A stretch of 33,031 nt of DNA from an uncultured Gammaproteobacteria bacterium (GCA_945787155.1 CALZHD010000070.1:1-33031); one strand, 5' to 3'; counted from the stretch's first letter, positions 7,391 through 16,102 are shown. Numbers and translations are program-made. Notes: generated by a model not told the origin, from the sequence alone.

Positions 7391-8752
7391 ATGACAATGA
7401 GTGAAGCGCAGGCGTATCCCATCGATCAAGAAGACCTGGACCTGTTAAAGACCAGCATGCAGCGATTACAGTGTGCGACCAGCTTGCTGGACGGCTTTCA
7501 CCGTGGTCTGTTTGGTTTTTTGCATTCGCCCAAGCGTACGATCAGCGTCAATTTTCCGGTCGAGATGGATGATGGCTCAGTGCAGGTCTTTCAGGGTTTT
7601 CGAGTAGTACATAACCGTGTATTGGGGCCGGGAAAAGGCGGCGTGCGTTATCATCCCGATCTCACCGTAGAAGAGGTGCAGTTCCTGGCAGCAGAGATGA
7701 CCTGGAAGTGTGCGCTGGTCAATATTCCATTTGGTGGCGCCAAAGGTGGCGTGGTGTGTGATCCCAAGGTATTGAGCGAAGATGAGCTGCGCCGTATTAC
7801 GCGCCGTTATATTACCGAGCTGGGAGATAACATCGGTCCTAATTCAGATATTCCTGCGCCCGATATGTACACCAACGCTCAGACCATGGCGTGGATCTAC
7901 GATACCTATGAGGTGATGCATCCCCGGCGTAATAATCGCCCAGTGGTGACCGGTAAGCCGATTGAACTGGGCGGCTCCTTTGGGCGGCTCGAGGCCACCG
8001 CACGGGGTGCACTCTTTGCGACACAACGGTTTCTTGAGCAGACCACGCTGTGCGGCTTTCAGGATCTTGCCGGGGTACGTGTCGCGGTGCAGGGGTTTGG
8101 TAATGTCGGTGCGATTGCCGCACAATTATTTGATGAAGCTGGCGCCACCATTATTGCCGTGAGTGACAGCCAGGGCGGAATCTATGATGAGCGAGGGCTC
8201 GATATTGAGGCGGTGCTGGCCTACAAACGGACGCATCATACAGTGGTGGGTGTGCCGGAGACGATGTCGATCACCAATGATGATCTATTAGCACTGGATT
8301 GCGACATTTTGATCCCTGCCGCACAGAGTAATCAGATTCATAAAGGCAATGCGGCGTGTGTTAAGGCGAAGCTGGTGGTGGAGGCTGCCAATGGACCAAC
8401 CACGCCAGCTGCCGATGAAATTTTGTTTAAAAACGGCGTCTATCTGTTGCCTGATATCCTGGTTAATGCGGGCGGTGTGGTGGTCAGTTATTATGAGTGG
8501 GTGCAGAATTTCGAGAATGAGCAGTGGGAGCTTGAGGTGGTCAACCGAAAGCTGCAGCATAAGATTAATAAGGCAGTCGACCGTGTGGTAGACCGCTGGG
8601 GGGAGTTGTCGGCAGAAAAGCAACATGAACCATCGAATGAAGAAGTGGGCGATACCGGCCCCTGCATGCCGGTCGATTTGCGCACGGCCGCGCTGGTCTC
8701 GTCGATTGAGCATCTGGTGAAGGTGACGTTATCACGTGGTATCTGGCCCTAA
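7391..8752 (+). CDS. gdhA: Glutamate dehydrogenase (Glu/Leu/Phe/Val dehydrogenase family)
   Basis: It catalyses reversible reductive amination of 2-oxoglutarate to glutamate, linking carbon and nitrogen metabolism in the cytoplasm. The 453-aa product has GPGKGGVRYHP, the substrate-binding region TWKCALVNIPFGGAKGG with the catalytic-type Lys at 118, SDIPAPDM with the catalytic-type Asp, and a dinucleotide fold beginning VAVQGFGNVG. A short acidic and polar insertion (around KQHEPSNEEVGDTG) precedes the terminal helix. The start follows AGGGG. A second ATG two codons later is possible. Family assignment is secure. Glutamate specificity rather than leucine or phenylalanine is likely from overall similarity but was not tested. 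Confidence 0.88.
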   Translation: MTMSEAQAYPIDQEDLDLLKTSMQRLQCATSLLDGFHRGLFGFLHSPKRTISVNFPVEMDDGSVQVFQGFRVVHNRVLGPGKGGVRYHPDLTVEEVQFLAAEMTWKCALVNIPFGGAKGGVVCDPKVLSEDELRRITRRYITELGDNIGPNSDIPAPDMYTNAQTMAWIYDTYEVMHPRRNNRPVVTGKPIELGGSFGRLEATARGALFATQRFLEQTTLCGFQDLAGVRVAVQGFGNVGAIAAQLFDEAGATIIAVSDSQGGIYDERGLDIEAVLAYKRTHHTVVGVPETMSITNDDLLALDCDILIPAAQSNQIHKGNAACVKAKLVVEAANGPTTPAADEILFKNGVYLLPDILVNAGGVVVSYYEWVQNFENEQWELEVVNRKLQHKINKAVDRVVDRWGELSAEKQHEPSNEEVGDTGPCMPVDLRTAALVSSIEHLVKVTLSRGIWP

Positions 8753-8815
8753 AAAGATTGCCTCAAGCGCCGATAGCCCTATATAAGGAGTTGATTTATT
8801 CGTTAGGGAGTTGAG

Positions 8816-9619
8816 ATGAACGAACGCAGCATCAATATTGCGGACCTTGCCGTGACCTGTGTAGAGCCGTCATCGACGCAACGAAAGGTGATTGCCGGCT
8901 ATTTGAACGAGCTGGGCTTGAGCCGGGTAGAGTGGTTCAGTGACGGCAGTTCGGCGATCAAGGACATGCATCAGTATCAGCCCGATTTGGTGATTAGCGC
9001 AATGCACTTGCCAGATATGAGTGGTGCTGAGCTGGTACAGCTGATGCGAGAAGACAGCGAGCTTGAGCATATCCCCTTTATGATTGTCTCTAGTGAGGAC
9101 TCCGATTACTATCTGGAGCCAGTACGACAAGCAGGGGTAGTTGCTATTCTCTCTAAGCCATTTGACCCTGAAGATCTGAAAAAAGCGCTGTACTCCACTC
9201 TTGAATTTATCGAGCCAGACATGTCGATGCTGAATGATAGTGATCTTGATGGGTTATTGGTACTGGTGGTGGATGATAGCGTGACCGCGCGTAAACATAT
9301 CTGTCGAGTGCTGGAAAACCTGGGGATAGAAAATATTGTGCAGGCCGCTAATGGCAAAGAGGCACTTGAGTGCATGGATCTTCAACTGTTTGACCTGCTT
9401 GTGACTGATTACAACATGCCGGAGATGGATGGAAAGGAGCTGACTCGTTATGTGCGTGAAAAAGGTGAGCAGAAATCGATACCGATCCTGATGGTGACCA
9501 GCGAGGCCAACAACACTCAGTTAGCCGCGGTTAAGCAGGCGGGCGTCTCAGCATTGTGTGATAAACCGTTTGAGCCGGGCGAAGTAAAGTCATTGATCAA
9601 GAAGATCCTGAGTGAGTGA
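8816..9619 (+). CDS. Tandem receiver-domain protein with a degenerate first receiver
   Basis: This 267-aa protein is made of two CheY-like receiver domains with no output domain. The second (residues about 148-267) has a full phosphorylation site: D153-D154, phospho-acceptor D198 in LLVTDYNMPEMDG, and K250 in CDKPF. The first (about 10-130) has the receiver layout (PDLVISAMHLPDMSG, SKPFDPED), but the acceptor position is Ala62 and only one acid (E17) remains of the acidic pair, so it should not be phosphorylated. It starts after GGGAG. Its stop overlaps the next start (TGATG), so the two genes are probably translationally coupled. Partner kinase and output are not in the window. Confidence 0.88.
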   Translation: MNERSINIADLAVTCVEPSSTQRKVIAGYLNELGLSRVEWFSDGSSAIKDMHQYQPDLVISAMHLPDMSGAELVQLMREDSELEHIPFMIVSSEDSDYYLEPVRQAGVVAILSKPFDPEDLKKALYSTLEFIEPDMSMLNDSDLDGLLVLVVDDSVTARKHICRVLENLGIENIVQAANGKEALECMDLQLFDLLVTDYNMPEMDGKELTRYVREKGEQKSIPILMVTSEANNTQLAAVKQAGVSALCDKPFEPGEVKSLIKKILSE

Positions 9620-9990
9620 TGATGAATGTGGCAGCGGAAGGTGGTATGACGTCATCGGTAGATAATATCAGCGGTTATCATGCGCACGTCTATTTCGATG
9701 CAGCGACGCTTGAACAGGCACGAGGTTTGTGTGAGCAGGCGGCCACAAAATTCGACATTCAGATGGGTCGCATGCATCAACGACCGGTCGGTCCTCACCC
9801 TTGCTGGAGCTGTCAGCTTGCCTTTACGCCGCAACAGTTTGCTGATGTGGTGCCGTGGTTGGCGCTACACCGTGATGGCTTGACGGTGTTCATCCATCCG
9901 CAGAGTGGTGACGATCTGGTTGATCATCGTGATTATGCGATATGGATGGGGAAGGTTGAACCGCTCAATCTCAGTCTATTTACTCAATAG
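9619..9990 (+). CDS. DOPA 4,5-dioxygenase family protein (aromatic ring-cleavage-like)
   Basis: This small cytoplasmic protein of about 123 aa matches the DOPA_dioxygen family: GYHAHVYFD near the N-terminus, GRMHQRPVGPHPCWSC in the middle, and LTVFIHPQSGDDLVDHRDYA near the C-terminus. The conserved His residues of these motifs are the likely metal ligands. Plant and fungal relatives cleave L-DOPA. The bacterial substrate is not known. The ATG at 9619 overlaps the TGA of the receiver gene, and a GTG at 9616 or an ATG at 9622 are alternative starts. Whether it works with the receiver protein is unclear. Confidence 0.85.
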   Translation: MMNVAAEGGMTSSVDNISGYHAHVYFDAATLEQARGLCEQAATKFDIQMGRMHQRPVGPHPCWSCQLAFTPQQFADVVPWLALHRDGLTVFIHPQSGDDLVDHRDYAIWMGKVEPLNLSLFTQ

Positions 9991-10043
9991 CGTTTTATCA
10001 TTTTTTTTGAGACTTCAATATAGATAGTTGTTATGAGCATGAC

Positions 10044-11150
10044 ATGCTAAATAAATTTTGTCGGAGTGTGATGAAGAGCCGCTGGGTGGTTGTCTTATTG
10101 CTGCTTGGAGCAGTGGTATTTATGCCGGTATCCGCTGGCGAAATCTTCAAATGTCGCGATGCAATGGGACGCATCGCTTTTCAGGATGGCCCCTGCCATA
10201 GTGCAGAAAAAGAAGAGAAGGTTTTTATCGCGCCATCCTCTTCGTCACCTCCGGCAGCGGCTGAAAAAATGGCCACACCCAGTGCTGGAACAGCCGCCGA
10301 TTCTTCGACACAGGCACCAGCCAAGAAGGTAGCTGCTGGCAAAAATTTTGCGTGGCGCATCTCAAAAGGAAAGCAGCGTGGCTATTTGATGGGCTCGATT
10401 CACTTCGGTAAGGCGAGCATGTACCCGCTATCGGTTACTTTATTAAACGCCTTTAAAGGTTCCGATGCGTTGGTGGTTGAGGCCAATGTGGTGGATGCTG
10501 ACCCGGGTATGTTGGCACAGACGATGATGAGCAACGGTGTCTATAGTGATGGCACAACATTGAAGACAGTGCTGGATGCTGATACCTGGGGAAAATTAAA
10601 TGTGACATCAACCAGTCTTGGCATTCCTGTTTCAATGGTGGAAGGGATGCGGCCGTGGTTTGCATCAATGACATTGACGGCGCTGGCGCTGAAGGGGATT
10701 GGCCTCAATGAGTCGTTGGGGATCGATCGTCATTTTCTTGATCTAGCCAAAAAGCAACGCAAGCCGATCCGCGAGCTGGAATCGGTAAAACAACAGTTGG
10801 CGCTGTTGAGTGGGCTCTCTCAGAAAGCTCAGGTGGGGATGTTGCAGCAGACACTTAAGGATGTAGGAAATGCCAAAGTGTATTTCGATACCATGCTTCA
10901 GTCGTGGCAAAGAGGTGATCCGCAGGCGTTAGATAAACTGTTTGTTGATGATATGAAGAAGAGTCCTGTCGGTGATGAGCTTCATCGTTTGATGCTCACC
11001 GATAGAAACATCGCGATGACCAAGGGGGTTGATGCCATGCTGCGTGGTGGCTGCAACTGCTTTGTGGTGGTGGGTGCCGCGCACCTTGGTGGCGAGAAGG
11101 GGATTATCAAGCTGTTGCAGGCTAAGGGGTATAAAGCCGAGCAGTTGTAG
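10044..11150 (+). CDS. TraB/GumN-family protein with N-terminal DUF4124-like domain
   Basis: This 368-aa protein has an N-terminal hydrophobic signal (VVVLLLLGAVVFMPVSAGE), a DUF4124-like module (EIFKCRDAMGRIAFQDGPCH) and an Ala/Ser/Pro-rich linker (residues about 65-100). A TraB/GumN domain follows, carrying YLMGSIHFGKASMYPL near its start, a central NESLGIDRHFL segment, and CNCFVVVGAAHLGGEKGI near the end. GxxH motifs at both ends are characteristic of the TraB/PrgY superfamily, members of which are proposed metalloproteases. The cellular role is unknown. An ATG at 10071 is an alternative start. It precedes the long cbbL leader on the same strand. Confidence 0.82.
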   Translation: MLNKFCRSVMKSRWVVVLLLLGAVVFMPVSAGEIFKCRDAMGRIAFQDGPCHSAEKEEKVFIAPSSSSPPAAAEKMATPSAGTAADSSTQAPAKKVAAGKNFAWRISKGKQRGYLMGSIHFGKASMYPLSVTLLNAFKGSDALVVEANVVDADPGMLAQTMMSNGVYSDGTTLKTVLDADTWGKLNVTSTSLGIPVSMVEGMRPWFASMTLTALALKGIGLNESLGIDRHFLDLAKKQRKPIRELESVKQQLALLSGLSQKAQVGMLQQTLKDVGNAKVYFDTMLQSWQRGDPQALDKLFVDDMKKSPVGDELHRLMLTDRNIAMTKGVDAMLRGGCNCFVVVGAAHLGGEKGIIKLLQAKGYKAEQL

Positions 11151-11322
11151 CATTTTAATAAATTTATCTGGCCCTGATTTTTTTACATTCGTATCTTAAC
11201 TCTCGCTGATTTTCAATGCCTGGTGAATCAGGCGTTACCGTTGAAAAATAAAATATAGCCGGGTGAATGAAGATAGGAATAAGCTTGATTTGGCCGTGTT
11301 TTTATAAAGAGAAACTGCCAGT

Positions 11323-11383
11323 GGACTTCCTTCGTTTCAGTAGGCATATGTAACTCACGCCCTGGACTTGCTTCATTTCAGTA
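11323..11383. repeat. Pair of near-identical 20-bp direct repeats, 41 bp apart
   Basis: GGACTTCCTTCGTTTCAGTA (11323-11342) and GGACTTGCTTCATTTCAGTA (11364-11383) match at 18 of 20 positions. Their start-to-start distance of 41 bp is close to four helical turns. They lie about 40-100 bp upstream of the TTGACA candidate, so they could be paired regulator sites. The regulator is unknown, and they do not match the simple CbbR core. Confidence 0.7.
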
Positions 11384-11816
11384 AATAATCACCCCTCATT
11401 ACTCTTTCGACTTCCTATCGTTTTGACACAAAAGCGCAAAATATAAAGTATCGATTGGCAAATTTACCGTATAGTGTATTATTATTTAGCGTTTCATGAC
11501 TTTAATCGTTCAATTGTAACGAGAAAAACAGTTTGCATTGGTAAATTGAATTAGTTGATTTATTCACTGATAAAAGTTTGTTTTGCGATGTGATCGTATA
11601 GCTCTCTTAAATTCAATACTAAAAAATGGAAGGGGAGTGCCATGCTGGCGTTAGCAGATAAGTGACTTTCAGCCAATGGCCCGCCGATCAATCCCTTTTG
11701 TTTTAATGCGTATATGACTGGCATTATTGATATAACTTATTGAAAGTAAATTGAAAATTTTTGGTTGCAGATTAATGGTAAGGCAAATAGTAAAACCCTA
11801 GTATTGAGGATTATAG

Positions 11817-11906
11817 ATGAACTTCATTCAAACTATCGATTGGTTTTGTTGGTTTGACGTCTTTATCCTTACGTCCAATGATTTTAAACAATCACAGCAG
11901 GAGTGA
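11817..11906 (+). CDS. Candidate 29-aa leader peptide or upstream ORF of cbbL
   Basis: An ATG at 11817 is preceded by GAGGA at ideal spacing and opens a 29-codon frame ([20 protein letters not shown], then NDFKQSQQE). It ends with a TGA at 11904-11906, inside the AGGAGTGA that is the Shine-Dalgarno sequence of cbbL. A ribosome finishing this ORF would sit on the cbbL ribosome-binding site, which would allow coupling or attenuation. The N-terminal two thirds are hydrophobic and aromatic, with two Trp, four Phe and one Cys. No homologue is known to me. The evidence is a good RBS and its position only, so it may be chance. Confidence 0.35.
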   Translation: MNFIQTIDWFCWFDVFILTSNDFKQSQQE

Positions 11907-11913
11907 ACTGACT

Positions 11914-13326
11914 ATGGCAAAAAAATATGATGCTGGTGTAAAAGAGTACCGCGATCTGTACTGGGCACCGGATTACGTTCCGTTGGATACGGACTTGCTG
12001 GCTTGTTTTAAGGTAACAGGCCAACCAGGTGTACCACGTGAAGAGGTTGCGGCCGCGGTTGCTGCGGAAAGCTCAACGGGTACCTGGAGTACAGTTTGGT
12101 CTGAGCTTCTGACCGATCTTGAGTTCTACAAAGGTCGTTCTTATCGCATCGAAGATGTACCGGGCGATCCAGAATCTTTCTACACATTCATCGCATACCC
12201 GATTGATCTGTTTGAAGAAGGTTCAGTTGTAAACGTTCTGACTTCATTAGTGGGTAACGTGTTTGGTTTTAAAGCGCTGAAGCATCTGCGTCTGGAAGAC
12301 ATTCGCTTCCCAATGGCATTTATTAAAACCTGTGGTGGTCCACCAGCAGGTATTCAGGTTGAGCGTGATCGTTTAAATAAGTATGGTCGTCCAATGCTGG
12401 GTTGTACCATTAAGCCTAAGTTAGGCCTGTCTGCTAAGAACTATGGCCGTGCCGTTTACGAATGTTTACGCGGTGGTCTGGATCTGACTAAAGATGACGA
12501 GAACGTAAACTCTCAGTCATTCATGCGCTGGCGCGATCGTTTTGAATTTGTTGCTGACGCGATTGATAAAGCAGAGCGTGAAACAGGTGAGCGTAAAGGT
12601 CATTACCTGAACGTGACAGCAGCGACCCCTGAAGAGATGTACAAGCGTGCTGAGTTCGCGAAAGAACTGAATCAGCCTATCATTATGCATGACTTTATCA
12701 CGGGTGGTTTTACTGCTAATACAGGTCTGGCTAACTGGTGTCGTGATAACGGTATGTTGCTGCATATCCATCGTGCAATGCATGCGGTAATCGATCGTCA
12801 TCCTAAGCATGGTATTCATTTCCGTGTACTGGCTAAGTGTCTGCGTCTGTCTGGTGGTGATCATCTGCATACCGGTACTGTTGTTGGTAAACTGGAAGGT
12901 GATCGTGCTTCTACATTGGGTTTTGTAGATCAGTTACGTGAATCATTCATTCCTGAAGACCGTTCACGCGGTGTGTTCTTTGATCAGGACTGGGGTTCAA
13001 TGCCTGGTGTATTTGCCGTTGCTTCTGGTGGTATCCACGTATGGCACATGCCTGCACTACTGAATATTTTTGGTGACGATTCTGTACTGCAGTTTGGTGG
13101 TGGTACGCAGGGTCATCCATGGGGTAATGCTGCTGGTGCGGCTGCAAACCGTGTTGCACTGGAAGCGTGTGTTAAAGCCCGTAACGAAGGTCGTGAGCTT
13201 GAGCGTGAAGCGCGTGATATTCTGACCGAAGCGGCTCAACATAGTCCTGAACTGGCACTCGCAATGGAAACTTGGAAAGAAATCAAGTTTGAATTCGAAA
13301 CCGTTGACAAGCTGGACGTTGCGTAA
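11914..13326 (+). CDS. cbbL: Ribulose-1,5-bisphosphate carboxylase/oxygenase large subunit (form IA, carboxysomal)
   Basis: The catalytic subunit of Rubisco fixes CO2 onto ribulose-1,5-bisphosphate in the Calvin cycle, here inside the carboxysome. The 470-aa product is full length. Visible landmarks are the N-terminal TGTW region (residues 55-58), the active-site CTIKPKLGL near 164-172, the carbamylated Lys in LTKDDEN (K193, D195, E196), the catalytic His segments [11 protein letters not shown] and GGDHLHTGT, loop 6 [11 protein letters not shown], and the [11 protein letters not shown] phosphate site. The ATG at 11914 follows AGGAG. An upstream in-frame ATG at 11854 would add unrelated residues and has no family support. 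Codon choice is T- and A-richer at third positions than in the flanking genes, as expected for a very highly expressed gene or a differently acquired block. Confidence 0.99.
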   Translation: MAKKYDAGVKEYRDLYWAPDYVPLDTDLLACFKVTGQPGVPREEVAAAVAAESSTGTWSTVWSELLTDLEFYKGRSYRIEDVPGDPESFYTFIAYPIDLFEEGSVVNVLTSLVGNVFGFKALKHLRLEDIRFPMAFIKTCGGPPAGIQVERDRLNKYGRPMLGCTIKPKLGLSAKNYGRAVYECLRGGLDLTKDDENVNSQSFMRWRDRFEFVADAIDKAERETGERKGHYLNVTAATPEEMYKRAEFAKELNQPIIMHDFITGGFTANTGLANWCRDNGMLLHIHRAMHAVIDRHPKHGIHFRVLAKCLRLSGGDHLHTGTVVGKLEGDRASTLGFVDQLRESFIPEDRSRGVFFDQDWGSMPGVFAVASGGIHVWHMPALLNIFGDDSVLQFGGGTQGHPWGNAAGAAANRVALEACVKARNEGRELEREARDILTEAAQHSPELALAMETWKEIKFEFETVDKLDVA

Positions 13327-13373
13327 CGCAACGTTCCGCCAGTTCTAAACTTAAGCATTGAGAGGATTGAATA

Positions 13374-13709
13374 ATGAATAACGGCATTGCAGGTGATTAT
13401 CAAACGAAACAGTCTTTGGAGACATTTAGTTTTCTTCCAAAGTTCACTGCTGAAGATGTGCAAAAGCAAGTTGCGTACATTGTTGCGAATGGTTGGGCGC
13501 CTTCTATCGAGCATGAGCATCCAAGTAACGCAATGGACCATTACTGGACCATGTGGAAACTTCCGCTCTTTGGCGAAACCAATATCGCTACTGTGTTAAA
13601 TGAACTTGAAGCATGTCGTCGTGCTTATCCTGATCATCACATTCGTTTGATTGGTTACGATGCATACACGCAAAGCCAGGGTTCTTGCTTTGTGGTTTAT
13701 GCAGGTTAA
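13374..13709 (+). CDS. cbbS: Rubisco small subunit (form I)
   Basis: The small subunit caps the L8S8 hexadecamer and is needed for catalysis and for binding to CsoS2. The product is 111 aa, the normal size for proteobacterial form IA small subunits. It shows LETFSFLPKFTAEDVQKQV near the N-terminus, GWAPSIEHE, the YWTMWKLPLFGE segment and the C-terminal IRLIGYDAYTQSQGSCFVVY. It lies 47 nt after cbbL behind a GAGAGGA ribosome-binding site, in the same operon. There is nothing unusual in length or motifs. Confidence 0.99.
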   Translation: MNNGIAGDYQTKQSLETFSFLPKFTAEDVQKQVAYIVANGWAPSIEHEHPSNAMDHYWTMWKLPLFGETNIATVLNELEACRRAYPDHHIRLIGYDAYTQSQGSCFVVYAG

Positions 13710-13802
13710 GCGGTAGAAGTAAGTTACATCACCAGCGTTAGTGCATGAATGTGAATAGCCGTTTGGCTGTTCACGTTCATGGCTAACAGTACGGAGATCA
13801 CA

Positions 13803-16073
13803 ATGGCACAAACAGCACGCGAAGCATCATTGGCTCGACGTAAAGCTTTATCATCGACGGGTAAAGCGGCAATAACAGGTAAAACTGATCGCGTTCGTCC
13901 GGCACCTGCACCCGTTGCAGCAACGACGACAGCAGCAGTTAGCACGCCTGCGGTTGCTTACACCTCTACGCCTCTTCCCGGCGTTCAAGTTGGCAGCGCA
14001 CGCCAGGCGGCATTGGCGCGTCGTATTGCGATGTCTAAAGGTGGGAAAAAGGCTGTCAAGAATGTAGATAGAATACGCGACGGTGTTGCTGAAGCGACAG
14101 CAAAGGCATCAGCATCGACTGCGGCTGACACTCAGAAAAAAGGGTGTGGTTGTGGCGGTAAGAATAAATCTGTGGCGACGACGACGGCTGATATCAATTT
14201 GTCAGCAGGTCTTGCACCACAAATGAACGTAAATGTTCGTAAGGCAGTATCAATGAGTTCAGCCAGGCAGGCTTCATTGTCACGTCGTAAAGCAATGTCT
14301 GCTAAAGGCAAATCTGCGCTAAAGGGCGGCAGTGTCAGTGAGGCGAGCGCAGCACGCGCTGCAAACCCTGATATTAGCAGCCGTGAACTGGCCCAAACGC
14401 TACGTCAACAGCGTAGTTCGAAAGGTAAGTCTAACAAACAAAAGATTGCGACGGTTGCATCAGGTCCTGGGCGTCATCGTAAGGCGCAAGAGCCTGCGCA
14501 AGATCAGCCCTGGAAAGTGGGTGTGACTGAAACGGCATCAGGCCAGGCAGTGACCGGCACGATGGTAGATCGCGTTGAAACTGTGACGGGTAATGAAGCA
14601 AGCACCTGTCGTGGCGTCACCGGTACTGAGTACATGGGCGCCGATGTTTTTAAAACACTTTGCAAAAGCGATGCAAAGGCAGGATTTAATCGCGTGTCGC
14701 TGACAACAACCGGTTCAGGTAATTATGTGAGTGGTATTAACGTGAGTCGCAGCAATAAAGTGACTGGCAATGAGCCGGGCACATGTAAAGCGGTGACTGG
14801 CACCGAGTATGTCTCTACGGAGCAGGCGCAAGCATTTTGTGCGTCAAAAGGGCCGACAAAACCCGCTAAGAATACACTCGCTGAAACCGTGAAAGGGAAA
14901 GCGGTTACAGGGAGCAATGTTGGACGTTCAGAGAAAGTGACGGGTGATGAGCCAGGGTCCAATCGCCATTTAACGGGCAGTCAGTACATGCAAAGTGCTG
15001 AAGGCAGTGCACCCGCTAAAGTAGGTATGAGCAATACCTTACGTAGTGGTACTGTTTCAGGTACACAGATTGGCCGTAGTGAAAAGGTGACCGGTGATGA
15101 GCCTGGTAGTTGTCGTAATGTCACCGGTGATGAATATGTCGGTGCAGAACAGTACTCCGGTTTTTGCGAGTCTAAGCCTGAGCCTGCTGACCAGAAAGTG
15201 GGCGTTTCTGCCACTTTGATGGGTAAATCTGTGACAGGTACGATGACAGATCGTGGCAGTAAAGTAACCGGTAACGAAGCCGGTACTTGCAAGGCGCTTA
15301 CGGGGACACCTTATGCGGGTGTTCAGCAGACAGAAGCGTTTTGTTCATCGCCTGAAAAGTTAATGGCAATGGCACGTGCACGTAAAGGTACTGACAATGT
15401 CGGGCCAAGCATGACCGGGATTCAACCGGGCATTGGTGGCGTCATGACGGGCAGTGATAAAGGTGCATGTGAGCCGCTGACGGGGACACCCTACATTGGT
15501 GCGGATCAAGCCGTAAACACATGTCCGACGAATGTGGCAGTGCCGGTCAGTTCTGATTTTCCTCAGCCGATCTCAGGCCAGCCGTGGGGGCAGTTCAGCG
15601 TCACTACGCCAGCCGGTCAAGCACAGGAAATGATCGAAAATGGTGCCATTACCGGTAACCGTTATGAGCAAGGTCAGATTACTGGGCCGTTTGGTATGGC
15701 TGACGGTAAAGTGACTGGAACCGAAGAAGCGCGTTTTGGCGGCAATAAAACAGCTGCTCCTGAGTTCATTGTGCAAACCACTGAAATGAGTGACGGGCAG
15801 ATGAAATCACGTGTCACTGGTGAAGGGATGGCAACGGGCCAAAAGATTACAGGCGATGACTGGGATCGTGGTGATCGTGTGACTGGGACTGAAGGTAATT
15901 CTGCGACACGTCGTAATCCGACATTTCGTGGTCCTATGGCCTCAATGCCTTCCATGGCCGTGGCGAATAAGCGTAACGAAGAGGTGCCGGTACCTGTAAG
16001 TAAAGTGACAGGGAGCAGTGGCAACACAGAAAAAGGCTCTTTGATTACCTATTCTGGCGGCGCGCGCGGTTAG
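13803..16073 (+). CDS. csoS2: Carboxysome scaffold protein CsoS2
   Basis: CsoS2 is the intrinsically disordered linker that ties Rubisco to the shell and is essential for alpha-carboxysome assembly. The 756-aa product has the three expected regions. The N-terminal region has four basic repeats (REASLARRKALSSTGK at 6-21, ARQAALARRIAMSKGGK near 66-82, ARQASLSRRKAMSAKGK near 154-170, and a weaker one at about 193-209) that bind Rubisco. A middle region has six repeats (about 237-575) of the VTG-TGxE-C type. The C-terminal region (576-756) has VTG motifs and ends ITYSGGARG. Middle repeat 3 lacks both Cys residues that the others carry. I chose the ATG at 13803 (GGAG upstream) over an in-frame ATG at 13779. 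No clear -1 slippery heptamer was seen for the short CsoS2A form known in Halothiobacillus. Confidence 0.97.
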   Translation: MAQTAREASLARRKALSSTGKAAITGKTDRVRPAPAPVAATTTAAVSTPAVAYTSTPLPGVQVGSARQAALARRIAMSKGGKKAVKNVDRIRDGVAEATAKASASTAADTQKKGCGCGGKNKSVATTTADINLSAGLAPQMNVNVRKAVSMSSARQASLSRRKAMSAKGKSALKGGSVSEASAARAANPDISSRELAQTLRQQRSSKGKSNKQKIATVASGPGRHRKAQEPAQDQPWKVGVTETASGQAVTGTMVDRVETVTGNEASTCRGVTGTEYMGADVFKTLCKSDAKAGFNRVSLTTTGSGNYVSGINVSRSNKVTGNEPGTCKAVTGTEYVSTEQAQAFCASKGPTKPAKNTLAETVKGKAVTGSNVGRSEKVTGDEPGSNRHLTGSQYMQSAEGSAPAKVGMSNTLRSGTVSGTQIGRSEKVTGDEPGSCRNVTGDEYVGAEQYSGFCESKPEPADQKVGVSATLMGKSVTGTMTDRGSKVTGNEAGTCKALTGTPYAGVQQTEAFCSSPEKLMAMARARKGTDNVGPSMTGIQPGIGGVMTGSDKGACEPLTGTPYIGADQAVNTCPTNVAVPVSSDFPQPISGQPWGQFSVTTPAGQAQEMIENGAITGNRYEQGQITGPFGMADGKVTGTEEARFGGNKTAAPEFIVQTTEMSDGQMKSRVTGEGMATGQKITGDDWDRGDRVTGTEGNSATRRNPTFRGPMASMPSMAVANKRNEEVPVPVSKVTGSSGNTEKGSLITYSGGARG

Positions 16074-16102
16074 TGGCACGCTGAGTATTTGATAGGTAGA
16101 AG

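Larger units (their letters stand above)
11151..11913 (+). promoter_or_regulatory. Long AT-rich leader and promoter region of the Rubisco-carboxysome operon
   Basis: These 760 bases carry no long gene. TTGACA at 11423-11428 is followed by weak -10 candidates (AAGTAT at 11446, or TATAAA at 11442 with a short spacer). TTGCAG at 11765-11770, a 17-bp spacer and TAGTAA form a second promoter-like pair close to cbbL. LysR/CbbR-type motifs occur as TTA-N8-TAA at 11560-11573 and TTA-N7-TAA at 11737-11749, but such motifs are easy to find by chance in AT-rich DNA. A hairpin GCCTG-GTGAAT-CAGGC lies near 11219-11234 without a U-tract. A seven-codon ORF (MLALADK, 11642-11665) follows a very strong AAGGGGAG. 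None of these sites is proven. Confidence 0.45.

Noticed and set aside
11560-11749. TTA-N7/8-TAA motifs as firm CbbR operators
   Set aside because: The region is very AT-rich, so such motifs arise by chance. They are kept only as weak candidates within the leader description.
12517-12870. 117-aa minus-strand ORF inside cbbL
   Set aside because: It lies wholly antisense to highly conserved Rubisco codons, is Thr/Met/His-rich as expected from a shadow frame, and has no supporting start region.
14877-15300. csoS2 internal repeats as a CRISPR or satellite array
   Set aside because: The units are diverged coding repeats without uniform spacers. They encode the known CsoS2 middle repeats.
13803-16073. 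Programmed -1 frameshift site in csoS2 giving a short CsoS2A
   Set aside because: Such frameshifting is known in Halothiobacillus, but I found no convincing in-frame slippery heptamer followed by structure here. GTTTTTAAAA near 14646 is not in the canonical register.
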